Origin: Betaproteobacteria bacterium
GTDB taxonomy: Bacteria; Pseudomonadota; Gammaproteobacteria; Burkholderiales; Ga0077523
Length of the DNA: 64,000 nucleotides
Assembly: GCA_016125475.1 (NCBI GenBank)
Contig: WGLR01000002.1
Span: 62,001-126,000, forward strand
Reading direction: 5' to 3'
The first letter of the stretch is position 1; each line of letters opens with the position of its first letter. Both the position numbers and the translations under genes were made by a program. Below, piece after piece: positions 8,870 to 16,742 of this stretch. The notes under the pieces were generated by a model. It did not search any database and was not told the origin of the DNA. It was given only the letters and a program-made list of their open reading frames with translations.

Positions 8870-8885
8870 GTCGCGGGGATGAGGT

Positions 8886-9245
8886 TCAGTCGTCGTGATG
8901 GTGGCGGTGCTTGTGCCAGCCCTTCTTCCGGCCGTGATGTCGCCCGGGAGGGCCATCGTCCTCGTGCTCGCGATGCTCGGCTTCGCGCACGACGACCCGC
9001 TCCTTCACGACCACACGCTCCCGGGGTTCCGAGGTCGTGCTCGACCCGATGGCAGCCCCTGTCGCTCCCCCGACTGCTCCCCCGATCACGGCGCCCGTGG
9101 TGCCACCGACCTTGGATCCGACGCCTGCGCCAAGGCCTCCCCCGACCGCACCACCGATGACAGCGCCCACGTCCACGTCACCCGCCAGCGCACCTGACGT
9201 GGCAGCGGAGAATGCGATGACCGAAATCCATGCGACTGTCTTCAT
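8886..9245 (-). CDS. Exported glycine-zipper protein with His-rich tail
   Basis: A 119-residue protein with a signal peptide (about residues 1-21, ending ALA/GD). A Gly/Ala-rich segment of about 45 residues follows, with repeated VIGGAVGG-type glycine zippers, then a charged linker (RVVVKERVVVRE). The C-terminus is packed with histidine, lysine and aspartate (HHGRKKGWHKHRHHHDD). Glycine zippers are typical of small outer-membrane or periplasmic proteins that insert into or pack against membranes. The tail could bind Ni, Cu or Zn. The ribosome site AAGGAG precedes the ATG on the minus strand. It is divergent from the cytochrome gene. Function unknown; a metal-binding envelope role is inference from composition. 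Confidence 0.75.
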   Translation of the reverse strand: MKTVAWISVIAFSAATSGALAGDVDVGAVIGGAVGGGLGAGVGSKVGGTTGAVIGGAVGGATGAAIGSSTTSEPRERVVVKERVVVREAEHREHEDDGPPGRHHGRKKGWHKHRHHHDD

Positions 9246-9385
9246 GTGCGAACTCCTTGCGGGGTGTGGCGCGACCGGAACGGTACGACGCGCGACGAAT
9301 GAATCGGAACGAAGGGAACATCGGCGCGGGTTCGCCGGTCTTGAGAGTGGATGTCACACGAGGCACCCGTGACGGTGTGTGCGCA

Positions 9386-9399
9386 CGGGCACGTGCCCG
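9386..9399. promoter_or_regulatory. 14-bp perfect palindrome, possible operator
   Basis: CGGGCACGTGCCCG is fully self-complementary and sits about 140 bp upstream of the His-rich gene and 190 bp upstream of the cytochrome gene. The core CACGTG is an E-box-like hexamer. No regulator gene adjoins it, so the binding protein is unknown. Chance occurrence in GC-rich DNA cannot be excluded. Confidence 0.3.
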
Positions 9400-9521
9400 G
9401 CGCCGCCGGGTCAACGCGCGTTTCGGTGGAACGTTAAGGAAACAACGCCGATCGGTTCGGTCGACGCCGCCCCGGAGGCACTGGACACGTGCCGAGGTCG
9501 CCGATCGCAACGACGACGAAT

Positions 9522-9549
9522 TTGCAAGATTGGGCAAAACCCATAGAAT
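9522..9549 (+). promoter_or_regulatory. Sigma-70-type promoter for the cytochrome c gene
   Basis: TTGCAA at 9522-9527 and TAGAAT at 9544-9549 are separated by 16 bases, close to the sigma-70 consensus. Transcription would start near 9556, leaving a leader of about 34 nt before the ATG at 9590. The ribosome site GGAGAAGG lies at 9581-9588. Confidence 0.6.
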
Positions 9550-9589
9550 TCGGCAGTTTTTGACTTTGACCGTCCTCCAAGGAGAAGGA

Positions 9590-9916
9590 ATGAAGACTTC
9601 GCATATCATCGCAGCCATCGCCGCGACTTTCGTGTTCACGGGTGCGGCGCACGCCGCAGACGCGGCCAAGGCGAAGGCCCTGATGAAGGGAAGCGACTGC
9701 TCCGCCTGCCATGCAGCGGATACCAAGCTCGTGGGCCCCTCATTCAAGGAAATCGCCGCAAAATACAAGGGCGATGCTGGCGCGATCGACAAGCTCGTCC
9801 ACAAGGTGAAGTCCGGCGGATCGGGCGTGTGGGGCGCGGTGCCGATGACCCCGCACCCGAACATGAAGGACGGTGACATCAAGACCATCGTCGAGTGGAT
9901 CGTGCACGACCACTGA
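9590..9916 (+). CDS. Small class I cytochrome c (c551/c552 type)
   Basis: A 108-residue periplasmic electron carrier with a signal peptide (about residues 1-22, cut after HAA) and one heme site, CSACH (about residues 39-43). The axial methionine is in the motif WGAVPMTPHP, the classic c551/c552 signature also seen in Pseudomonas c551. Such proteins carry electrons between the bc1 complex and terminal oxidases or nitrite reductases. ATG 9590 is preceded by GGAGAAGG; the longer frame upstream lacks coding character. The gene is monocistronic, with its own promoter and a strong terminator. Confidence 0.93.
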   Translation: MKTSHIIAAIAATFVFTGAAHAADAAKAKALMKGSDCSACHAADTKLVGPSFKEIAAKYKGDAGAIDKLVHKVKSGGSGVWGAVPMTPHPNMKDGDIKTIVEWIVHDH

Positions 9917-9942
9917 CATTCCCGGGAGTTCTCCGGAAAAGA

Positions 9943-9967
9943 ACCGGCCGTACGGCCGGTTTTTTTT
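9943..9967 (+). terminator. Rho-independent terminator after cytochrome c
   Basis: A perfect 18-base palindrome at 9943-9960 (ACCGGCCG/TACGGCCGGT) folds into a GC-rich stem and runs directly into eight T residues (9960-9967). It lies 27 bases after the cytochrome stop codon. On the minus strand the preceding A-run is short, so it acts mainly on the plus strand. Confidence 0.9.
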
Positions 9968-10003
9968 CGACCTGCGCACCGGAAATGCGCGCAAATCCCC
10001 GAA

Positions 10004-10032
10004 TTGACGTCACTTTCGTGACGAGGAATAAT
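10004..10032 (+). promoter_or_regulatory. Sigma-70-type promoter with inverted repeat, upstream of the ABC transporter
   Basis: TTGACG (10004-10009) and AATAAT (10027-10032) are separated by 17 bases, one mismatch each from consensus. An inverted repeat CGTCAC-TTTC-GTGACG (10008-10023) fills most of the spacer, so a bound regulator would block RNA polymerase. The start would be near 10039, with a leader of about 87 nt to the ATG at 10126. Confidence 0.55.
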
Positions 10033-10125
10033 CCCCGGGCCCCTTGGGGGCACACCCGGAAACGATTGTCGACGTGGCTCCACGCGCGAGTTGCGCCATT
10101 CCCATCCTGCGTTCGAGGAGACGAC

Positions 10126-11403
10126 ATGTCCCGAAAGTCATTCACCGTATCCTGGATTCATGCGACCGTCGCCGGCGCGGTCATCTCCCTTGCCCTCGGG
10201 GGGTGCGGCAAACAGGACGAAGCCCAGACGTCGGCGGATTCCGGCGGGCCGGAACAGGTCACGGTGAAGATCGGTCATGCCGCACCGCTCACCGGCAGCA
10301 TTGCGCATCTCGGCAAGGACAACGAGAACGGCGTGCGACTTGCCGTCGACGAGGCCAACGCCAGGGGACTGGTCATCGGCGGCAAGAAGGTCGTGTTCGA
10401 GATGCTGAGCGAGGACGACGAAGGCAAGCCCGACATGGGACCCATCATTGCCCAGAAGTTCGCGGACGCGAAGGTTGCGGGCGTGGTGGGCCACCTCAAC
10501 TCGGGGGTCACGATTCCCGCGTCCGCCGTGTATCACCAGTACGGAATTCCGATGATCAGCGGGTCGGCGACCAATCCCCAGCTCACCGAGCAGGGATTCC
10601 CGGAGATCTTCCGGACCGTGGGCCGTGACGACCAGCAGGGTCCCGCGGTCGCCAATTTCCTGATGTCCGAAGACAAGCCCAGGGTGGTGGCGGTGATCGA
10701 CGACGCGACGTCCTATGGCGAAGGGCTCGCGAACGAGGTCGAGAAGACGTTCAAGGAAGCAGGCGTGAAAGTCCTGCCTCGCGAGAAGGGCACCGACAAG
10801 CAGACGGACTGGAACGCGGTACTCACGAAACTGCGCGGCGAGAAGCCCGATGCGATCTTCTTCGGAGGCATGGACGCCGCCGCGGGACCGCTGCTCAAGC
10901 AGGGACGCGAACTGGGCATCAAGGCCGTGTTCGCGTTCGGCGACGGTGCGTGCTCCGACAAGATGACGGAGCTCGCAGGCGCTGCCGCCGAGGGCATGAT
11001 CTGCTCGCAGGCCGGGATTCCGGCGCAGGCGGCGAGCCAGTCCTTCCTGGAAGCGTATCGAGCGAAGTTCAACACCGACCCGATCATCTACGCACCGTTC
11101 ACCTACGATGCGGCGAATGTCCTGATCACCGCGATGCAGAAGGCCGACTCGGTCGACCCGGCGAAATACCTTCCCCTGATCAAGCAGCTCACCTACGAGG
11201 GCGCGAGCGGCAAGATCCAGTTCGACGACAAGGGCGACCGCAAGGACGCCGAGATGACGATCTTCATGATGAAGGACGGCAAGATCGCCCCCGTCGCGAT
11301 CATCAAGGCCGGCAAGACGATCAAGTTCGAGGATTTCATGAAAGGCGCGACGGCCGAAGCCTCGACGGTACAGACGACGGAGCCCGCCACAGAGCAGAAA
11401 TAA
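10126..11403 (+). CDS. Branched-chain amino-acid ABC transporter, substrate-binding lipoprotein
   Basis: A 425-residue periplasmic binding protein of the Leu/Ile/Val (LivJ/LivK, Peripla_BP_6) family. It begins with a lipoprotein signal whose lipobox is LGGC with Cys27. The mature part starts with VKIGHAAPLTGSIAHLGKD, the typical first beta strand and ligand loop, and HLNSG and SGSATNP follow where the ligand is gripped. ATG 10126 has GAGGAG just upstream. It heads a complete livHMGF-like set, so it captures the substrate for that transporter. The exact substrate (branched-chain amino acid, amide or other small acid) cannot be read from the sequence. Confidence 0.92.
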   Translation: MSRKSFTVSWIHATVAGAVISLALGGCGKQDEAQTSADSGGPEQVTVKIGHAAPLTGSIAHLGKDNENGVRLAVDEANARGLVIGGKKVVFEMLSEDDEGKPDMGPIIAQKFADAKVAGVVGHLNSGVTIPASAVYHQYGIPMISGSATNPQLTEQGFPEIFRTVGRDDQQGPAVANFLMSEDKPRVVAVIDDATSYGEGLANEVEKTFKEAGVKVLPREKGTDKQTDWNAVLTKLRGEKPDAIFFGGMDAAAGPLLKQGRELGIKAVFAFGDGACSDKMTELAGAAAEGMICSQAGIPAQAASQSFLEAYRAKFNTDPIIYAPFTYDAANVLITAMQKADSVDPAKYLPLIKQLTYEGASGKIQFDDKGDRKDAEMTIFMMKDGKIAPVAIIKAGKTIKFEDFMKGATAEASTVQTTEPATEQK

Positions 11404-11504
11404 GCTGCGCCGCACCGGGCCGCCGGGGGGCGGCGACATGCCGCGATGGCAGTTGCGCGGCGAGCGCTGCCCCGGCGTGACCCCGCGAGCGCACGGCCCC
11501 GACC

Positions 11505-12497
11505 GTGGACATATTCCTTCAACAGATCATCAACGGCCTCACCCTCGGCAGCGTCTACGCGATCGTCGCACTGGGTTACACGATGGTCTACGGCATCGTG
11601 CAGCTGATCAATTTCGCGCACGGCGAGGTCGTCATGGTCGGCGCGATGGTCGCACTGTGGGTGATCACTGCACTCGCAGGCAGCGGCACGACACTCCCGC
11701 CGCTCGTCATCGTGCTGATCGGTACGCTGTGCGCGATTCCGGCGTGCATGGCCGTAGGCTATGCGATGGAACGCATTGCCTACCGCCCTCTCCGCAATGC
11801 CCCCAGACTGGCCCCGCTGATCACGGCCATCGGCATCTCGATCATCCTGCAACACCTCGCGATGCTCATATGGAGCCGCAACCCGCTCGCGTTTCCCCAG
11901 ATCATCTCGAATCCCGTCTTCCACCTGGGTGGCGCGACCATCAGCGGCGTGCAGATCGCGATCATCTCGCTGTCCCTGCTCATGATGGCGGCGCTCACGC
12001 TTCTCGTGTACCGGACGAAGCTCGGTGTCGCGATGCGCGCGACGTCCGAGAACCCGGAGATAGCCGGGTTGATGGGCATCGACGTGAACAGGGTGATCTC
12101 CATCACCTTCGTGATCGGGGCCGCGCTCGCGGCAGTAGCGGGAGTCATGGTCGGTACCTACTACGGAATCGCCCATTACACGATGGGCGCCCTCCTGGGC
12201 ATGAAGGCATTCTCGGCGGCCGTGCTGGGCGGCATCGGCAATCTCGCCGGCGCGATGCTCGGCGGCATGCTGCTCGGCGTCGTCGAGGCACTCGGAACGG
12301 GATACATCGGCAACCTGACGGATCTCTGCCACGTGAGCTGGATCTCGTCGGATCTCGCCGAGCGGTGCGCGGTCGATGGTCACGTCATCCTGTTCGGCAG
12401 CAACTACCAGGACGTCTTCGCATTCGTGGTGCTGATCCTCGTGCTCGTCTTCCGGCCCTCCGGACTGCTCGGCGAACGCGTGAGCGATCGCGCCTGA
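11505..12497 (+). CDS. livH: Branched-chain amino-acid ABC transporter permease (LivH type)
   Basis: A 330-residue membrane permease with about eight helices. It starts at GTG 11505 (MDIFLQQIINGLTLGSVYAI), a textbook LivH N-terminus, and contains GYTMVYGIVQLINFAHGE. The EAA-like loop contacting the ATPases is near GIDVNRV. The C-terminal part has a longer periplasmic loop than usual, with three cysteines (around 12330-12370). It pairs with LivM to form the channel. It lies 101 bp downstream of the binding-protein gene, with no terminator seen between. Confidence 0.92.
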   Translation: MDIFLQQIINGLTLGSVYAIVALGYTMVYGIVQLINFAHGEVVMVGAMVALWVITALAGSGTTLPPLVIVLIGTLCAIPACMAVGYAMERIAYRPLRNAPRLAPLITAIGISIILQHLAMLIWSRNPLAFPQIISNPVFHLGGATISGVQIAIISLSLLMMAALTLLVYRTKLGVAMRATSENPEIAGLMGIDVNRVISITFVIGAALAAVAGVMVGTYYGIAHYTMGALLGMKAFSAAVLGGIGNLAGAMLGGMLLGVVEALGTGYIGNLTDLCHVSWISSDLAERCAVDGHVILFGSNYQDVFAFVVLILVLVFRPSGLLGERVSDRA

Positions 12498-12510
12498 GCA
12501 GGGTCGAAGC

Positions 12511-13602
12511 GTGAGCGATACCGACACCTCGTTCCTGAAGAGCCGACCCGCCGTGTGGGCGGGTGTCGCGCTGATGGCGGCAGCCCTCGTCGTCCTGCCG
12601 TTCGCGCTCGCAACGGTGGGGACGGCGTGGGTGCGCGTCACGAACCTCGCGATCCTCTTCGTCCTCCTGTCTCTCGGCCTCAACATCGTGGTCGGGTTCG
12701 CGGGGCTGCTCGATCTCGGGTACATCGCGTTCTACGGCGTGGGCGCCTACGCCTACGCGCTTCTCGCGTCGCCGCACTTCGGGCTTCACCTGCCGTTCTG
12801 GATCATCCTTCCCATCGGAGCGATGCTCGCCTGCGTGTTCGGAATCCTCCTCGGCGCCCCCACGCTCAAGCTCCGCGGCGACTACCTCGCGATCGTGACC
12901 CTCGGGTTCGGCGAGATCGTGCGCATCTTCCTGAACAATCTTTCACAGCCCGTGAACATCACGAACGGCCCGCAGGGTATCTCGCTCATCGACCCGTTCC
13001 GGCTCGGCAGCTTCAGCTTTCGTGACAACCAGACGTTCCTCGGGCTGACCGCGAGCGGCCCGATCAAGTACTACTACCTGCTGCTGGTCGTGCTGATAGC
13101 GGTCGTCATCGTGAACATACGACTTCAGGACTCGCGCATCGGCCGCGCCTGGGTCGCGATTCGCGAGGACGAGGTAGCGGCGCAGGCGATGGGGATCAAC
13201 ACCCGCAACGTGAAGCTTCTGGCGTTCGCGATGGGGGCGAGCTTTGGCGGCATTGCCGGGGGCATCTTCGCGGCAATCCAGGGCTTCATCAGCCCGGAGA
13301 GTTTCGTGCTCGTGCAGTCGATCATGATCCTCTCCATGGTCGTGCTCGGCGGCATGGGAAACATATTCGGCGTGATCCTCGGCGCCGTGCTGCTCTCGTT
13401 CGTCCCGGAGATTCTTCGCTACACCGTGCAACCCGTGCAGACGACACTGTTCGGCCGCGTCCTCATCGATCCTGAAGTCATCAGGATGCTTCTGTTCGGA
13501 CTCGCCCTCGTGCTGATGATGCGATACCGGCCGGCCGGACTGTGGCCGTCGAAGACGAGGCGGCGCGAGTTCGCGCCGCGCAACGGCCGGGAAGGCCGGT
13601 GA
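12511..13602 (+). CDS. livM: Branched-chain amino-acid ABC transporter permease (LivM type)
   Basis: A 363-residue integral membrane protein, partner of LivH. Family hallmarks are LGLNIVVGFAGLLDLGYIAF near residue 51 and the cytoplasmic coupling segment GRAWVAIREDEVAAQAMGI near residue 211. It starts at GTG 12511, 13 bp after livH. Its TGA overlaps the ATG of livG (TGATG at 13600-13604), so translation is coupled. The last 20 residues are Arg-rich and cytoplasmic. Confidence 0.92.
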   Translation: MSDTDTSFLKSRPAVWAGVALMAAALVVLPFALATVGTAWVRVTNLAILFVLLSLGLNIVVGFAGLLDLGYIAFYGVGAYAYALLASPHFGLHLPFWIILPIGAMLACVFGILLGAPTLKLRGDYLAIVTLGFGEIVRIFLNNLSQPVNITNGPQGISLIDPFRLGSFSFRDNQTFLGLTASGPIKYYYLLLVVLIAVVIVNIRLQDSRIGRAWVAIREDEVAAQAMGINTRNVKLLAFAMGASFGGIAGGIFAAIQGFISPESFVLVQSIMILSMVVLGGMGNIFGVILGAVLLSFVPEILRYTVQPVQTTLFGRVLIDPEVIRMLLFGLALVLMMRYRPAGLWPSKTRRREFAPRNGREGR

Positions 13603-14399
13603 TGTCCGGGACCCCGCCTCCTCTGCTGGAAGCATTCGGCATAGAGAAGCGTTTCGGCGGTCTCACGGCGCTGTCGGACGTCTCGCTGAAGATCCACCGT
13701 GGCGAGATCTACGGCCTGATAGGCCCGAACGGGGCGGGCAAGACGACACTCTTCAACGTGCTGACCGGGCTCTATCGGGCGGACGGTGGCCGGTTCCAGC
13801 TCGACGGTCGTGAGCTTTCGGGCCTGAAACCGCACCAGGTCGCCGAGAACGGCATCGCACGCACGTTCCAGAACATCCGTCTGTTCGCGAACATGACGGC
13901 CCTCGAGAACGTGATGGTGGGCCAGCACATGCGCACGCGCGCCGGCGTGTTCGGTGCGATCCTCCGGACCGTCGGGACCGTACGGGAAGAGGAACGGATC
14001 GTCCACCGAGCGCACGAACTGCTCGCGTACGTCGGGATCGACAGACACGCGAACACGACGGCACGCAATCTCCCCTACGGTGACCAGCGCCGCCTGGAGA
14101 TCGCCCGTGCGCTGGCGATGCAGCCGAAGCTCCTCGCGCTGGACGAGCCCGCGGCCGGCATGAATCCGACGGAACGGCAGGCGCTCGGGCAACTGGTCTC
14201 GCGCATACGGAAGGACGGCACGACCGTGCTCCTCATCGAACACGACGTGAAGCTCGTCATGGGACTCTGCGATCGCGTGGCCGTACTCGAGTACGGCAAG
14301 AAGATCGCGGAGGGCGTCCCCGAGTCCGTCCAGCGAGACCCTGCGGTGATCGCGGCCTATCTCGGCACACCGCGAACGAAGGAGGAAACGCCCGCATGA
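13602..14399 (+). CDS. livG: Branched-chain amino-acid ABC transporter ATPase (LivG type)
   Basis: A 265-residue cytoplasmic ATPase. Walker A is GPNGAGKTT (near residue 44), and Walker B ends LLALDEPAAGMNP. LivG-specific features are GIARTFQNIRLF after the Q-loop and the C-terminal GVPESVQRDPAVIAAYLG tail. The usual LSGGQ signature is replaced by LPYGDQRRLEIARAL, which is normal for LivG. It starts at the ATG overlapping the livM stop and shares ATGA with livF. It powers transport together with LivF. Confidence 0.93.
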   Translation: MSGTPPPLLEAFGIEKRFGGLTALSDVSLKIHRGEIYGLIGPNGAGKTTLFNVLTGLYRADGGRFQLDGRELSGLKPHQVAENGIARTFQNIRLFANMTALENVMVGQHMRTRAGVFGAILRTVGTVREEERIVHRAHELLAYVGIDRHANTTARNLPYGDQRRLEIARALAMQPKLLALDEPAAGMNPTERQALGQLVSRIRKDGTTVLLIEHDVKLVMGLCDRVAVLEYGKKIAEGVPESVQRDPAVIAAYLGTPRTKEETPA

Positions 14400-15106
14400 G
14401 CCTCCTGAGCGTCAGGTCTCTCCGGGTCACCTATGGCGGCATCGAGGCCGTGCGCGGGATCGACCTCGACGTCGCGGAAGGCGAACTCGTCGCATTGATC
14501 GGCGCGAACGGCGCGGGCAAGACCACGACGCTCAAGGCCCTGTCGGGCATGGTGCGCCCGGCCGGTGGACGGGTGACCTACAAGGGAATCGACGTGACCG
14601 GCATGGCGTCGCACCACCTGATACGGCAGGGGATCGCGCTCGTCCCGGAGGGGCGCGGCGTCTTCGCGCGTCTGACCGTGGAGGAAAACCTCGCGATGGG
14701 CGCCTACACGCGTAACGACCCGCCAGGCGTGTCCGCGGACCTCGATCGCGTCTTCGAGCTCTTCCCGCGACTCTCGGAAAGGCGCGCTCAGGTCGCAGGA
14801 ACCCTGTCGGGCGGGGAGCAGCAGATGCTGGCGATCGGCCGGGCCATGATGAGTCGCCCGCGACTGATGCTGCTGGACGAACCGAGCATGGGCCTCGCCC
14901 CGCTGATGGTGCAGAAGATCTTCGAGGTGATCCAGTCCATTTCGGCACAGGGCGTGACCATCCTGCTCGTCGAGCAGAATGCGCTGCTCGCCCTGGAAGC
15001 GGCCAACCGTGGCTACGTGATGGAGTCCGGCGCGATCACCATGGAGGATGCCGCCTCGGCCCTGCTGGAAAGCCCCCAGGTCAGGGAAGCGTACCTGGGG
15101 CAGTAG
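14396..15106 (+). CDS. livF: Branched-chain amino-acid ABC transporter ATPase (LivF type)
   Basis: A 236-residue ATPase forming the heterodimer with LivG. Walker A GANGAGKTT, signature LSGGEQQMLAIGRAMM and Walker B LMLLDEPSMGLAP are all intact. LivF-type RQGIALVPEGRGVFARLTV lies between them. The ATG is inside the livG stop (ATGA at 14396-14399). It is the last gene of the transporter operon, and the next gene is convergent with only 18 bp between the stops. Confidence 0.94.
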   Translation: MSLLSVRSLRVTYGGIEAVRGIDLDVAEGELVALIGANGAGKTTTLKALSGMVRPAGGRVTYKGIDVTGMASHHLIRQGIALVPEGRGVFARLTVEENLAMGAYTRNDPPGVSADLDRVFELFPRLSERRAQVAGTLSGGEQQMLAIGRAMMSRPRLMLLDEPSMGLAPLMVQKIFEVIQSISAQGVTILLVEQNALLALEAANRGYVMESGAITMEDAASALLESPQVREAYLGQ

Positions 15107-15124
15107 GCGTCGACGGGCGCCCGG

Positions 15125-15604
15125 TCATGCGGACGCGTCGGCCCGGCGCATGACCTCCGGCACACTCTGCCAGGTGTCCTCGTTACGTCTGGGTTCCGCG
15201 AACATGCCGAAGAGAGCCTTGCGCTGGCGCGCGATGCGCCCGAGCAGCAGGAGTTCTTCCATCGTGTCCATGTTGAAACCCTTCCGGCCTCCCCGCTCGT
15301 CGACGATGAGCCTGCCGAGATACTGGTCGAAACCGTCCTTTCCCCAGAGTCCGGTGAGACTGGAGACGATGTGCGGGAAATCCTCGACGGCAGCGCGAGC
15401 CTCGACGGGCTCGGGATCCTTCGGTGCGGGCTCGGAGAAGTCGAGCTCGGGAAAGGCCAGGTCGCGGGCGGCGCCGTAGCCGGCGATGCCGTCCTCGTCC
15501 GGCGGAACCGCAATGTTGTTCAGGACGAGCAGTTGCTCGAGACGCGCGATCCTCTCGCGCATGCGCTCCATCTTCGCGGCAGCAAAGTCCCCGGGTGCAC
15601 CCAT
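15125..15604 (-). CDS. Conserved-looking hypothetical protein (159 aa)
   Basis: A 159-residue soluble protein I do not recognise. The N-terminus has a short amphipathic, coiled-coil-prone helix (about residues 10-30, KMERMRERIARLEQLLVL). An acidic Pro/Glu-rich linker follows (about 45-75). The C-terminal half is a mixed helical region with HIVSSLTGLWGKDGFDQYLGRLI and GFNMDTMEELLLLGRIARQ. It has no cysteines, signal peptide or membrane segment. The start is supported by a purine-rich stretch (GAAGAGG) upstream on the minus strand. Codon choice matches its neighbours. It stands alone between convergent livF and the hemF gene, 172 bp away. Confidence 0.65.
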   Translation of the reverse strand: MGAPGDFAAAKMERMRERIARLEQLLVLNNIAVPPDEDGIAGYGAARDLAFPELDFSEPAPKDPEPVEARAAVEDFPHIVSSLTGLWGKDGFDQYLGRLIVDERGGRKGFNMDTMEELLLLGRIARQRKALFGMFAEPRRNEDTWQSVPEVMRRADASA

Positions 15605-15776
15605 ACGACCGACCTCTTCAAATTCGGACCTCAGACGACGCTCAGAACGGCAGGAACGGGGAAAACTTGACCGCCGGTAAGGCCTGAAATTTCGAAGGGA
15701 TCTCTAGCAATGCTCGCGCCAGGTGCCCGAGCCAGGGGCGTCAGGGGTGTCAGGCGGGCGCACTCGACCGACGGGC

Positions 15777-16742
15777 TCAGCGCGGGGTTGGCGCGCTCGC
15801 GTCGTCCCCGGGCGGCGGCAGTGGCAACCAGTCCCGCGCCGTGAGGAAGTCCGTGTAGAGCAGTGCCTCGGGTGAACCGGGTTCCGGATGCCAGTCGTAA
15901 CGCCATCGCACCAGCGGCGGCATCGACAGCAGGATGGATTCGGTGCGCCCTCCCGACTGGAGGCCGAAGAGGGTGCCCCGGTCGAAGACGAGGTTGAATT
16001 CCACGTACCGTCCGCGGCGATAGGCCTGGAAATCGCGTTCCCGCTCCCCGAAGGCCGTCGCGCGTCGCCGCTGCACGATGGGCAGGTACGCGGCGAGGAA
16101 GTGATCCCCCACGCTGCGCGTGAGAGCGAAACACGTCGGGAAGTCGGGCGTCCCGAGGTCGTCGAAGAAGATGCCCCCTATGCCCCGCGGCTCCGCCCGA
16201 TGCTTCAGATAGAAATACCGGTCGCACCAGCGCTTGAATGCCAGGTAATGATGGTCGCCGAACGGAGCCAGCGCATCGCGGCACGCCTCGTGGAAATGGA
16301 CGGCATCGTCCTCGAAGCCGTAATAGGGCGTGAGGTCCATGCCCCCGCCGAACCACCACACGGGCGCCTCACCCGCTTTCAGGGCCGCGAAGAGACGCAC
16401 GTTCAGGTGCACGGTCGGGACGAAGGGATTGCGCGGGTGCAGGACGAGCGAAACGCCCATCGCCTCGAACCCCCGGCCAGCCAGTTCCGGGCGGCTCGCC
16501 GAGGCGGACGGCGGCAGGCTCCCGCCGGTCACGTGCGAGAAGAGGACGCCCGCACGCTCGAAGACTCCGCCTTCCTCGACGAGACACGACAGTCCGCCTC
16601 CGCCTTCGGGGCGGGTCCAGGCGTCACGGCGGAACGACTGGCCGTCCTCTGCTTCCAGGCCTGCGACGATGCGCGACTGGAGGTCCGTGAAATAGGCCTT
16701 CGCGGCTGCGAGGTCGACGTCGTGTCCGCCGGATGCCGTCAT
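15777..16742 (-). CDS. hemF: Oxygen-dependent coproporphyrinogen-III oxidase
   Basis: HemF converts coproporphyrinogen III to protoporphyrinogen IX using O2. The 321-residue protein shows the family signature around [23 protein letters not shown] and [13 protein letters not shown], with catalytic/binding residues in [10 protein letters not shown]. The later segment [16 protein letters not shown] is also diagnostic. The start is the ATG at 16742, which overlaps the purD stop (ATGA); the longer upstream frame only shadows purD. It is the last gene of the dusB-fis-purH-purD-hemF series. Presence of HemF implies aerobic heme synthesis. Confidence 0.96.
   Translation of the reverse strand: MTASGGHDVDLAAAKAYFTDLQSRIVAGLEAEDGQSFRRDAWTRPEGGGGLSCLVEEGGVFERAGVLFSHVTGGSLPPSASASRPELAGRGFEAMGVSLVLHPRNPFVPTVHLNVRLFAALKAGEAPVWWFGGGMDLTPYYGFEDDAVHFHEACRDALAPFGDHHYLAFKRWCDRYFYLKHRAEPRGIGGIFFDDLGTPDFPTCFALTRSVGDHFLAAYLPIVQRRRATAFGERERDFQAYRRGRYVEFNLVFDRGTLFGLQSGGRTESILLSMPPLVRWRYDWHPEPGSPEALLYTDFLTARDWLPLPPPGDDASAPTPR

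Larger units (their letters stand above)
8312..8885. other. Poorly coding stretch between the RraA-like and His-rich genes
   Basis: These 574 bases contain no recognisable gene family on either strand. Open frames exist on both strands, but their products are rich in Arg, Pro and Ala and look like composition artefacts. The best candidate is a short frame at 8572-8814, listed separately. Imperfect GC-rich inverted repeats occur just after the upstream stop (about 8315-8352) and near the right end (8836-8869). The stretch could be a decayed gene or plain spacer. Confidence 0.5.
9246..9589. other. Divergent intergenic region (His-rich protein / cytochrome c)
   Basis: 344 bases with no credible coding frame. 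It holds the plus-strand promoter for the cytochrome gene (9522-9549, listed separately) and a perfect 14-bp palindrome CGGGCACGTGCCCG at 9386-9399, a plausible protein-binding site. The palindrome lies nearer the His-rich gene. I could not identify a convincing minus-strand promoter. Confidence 0.6.
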
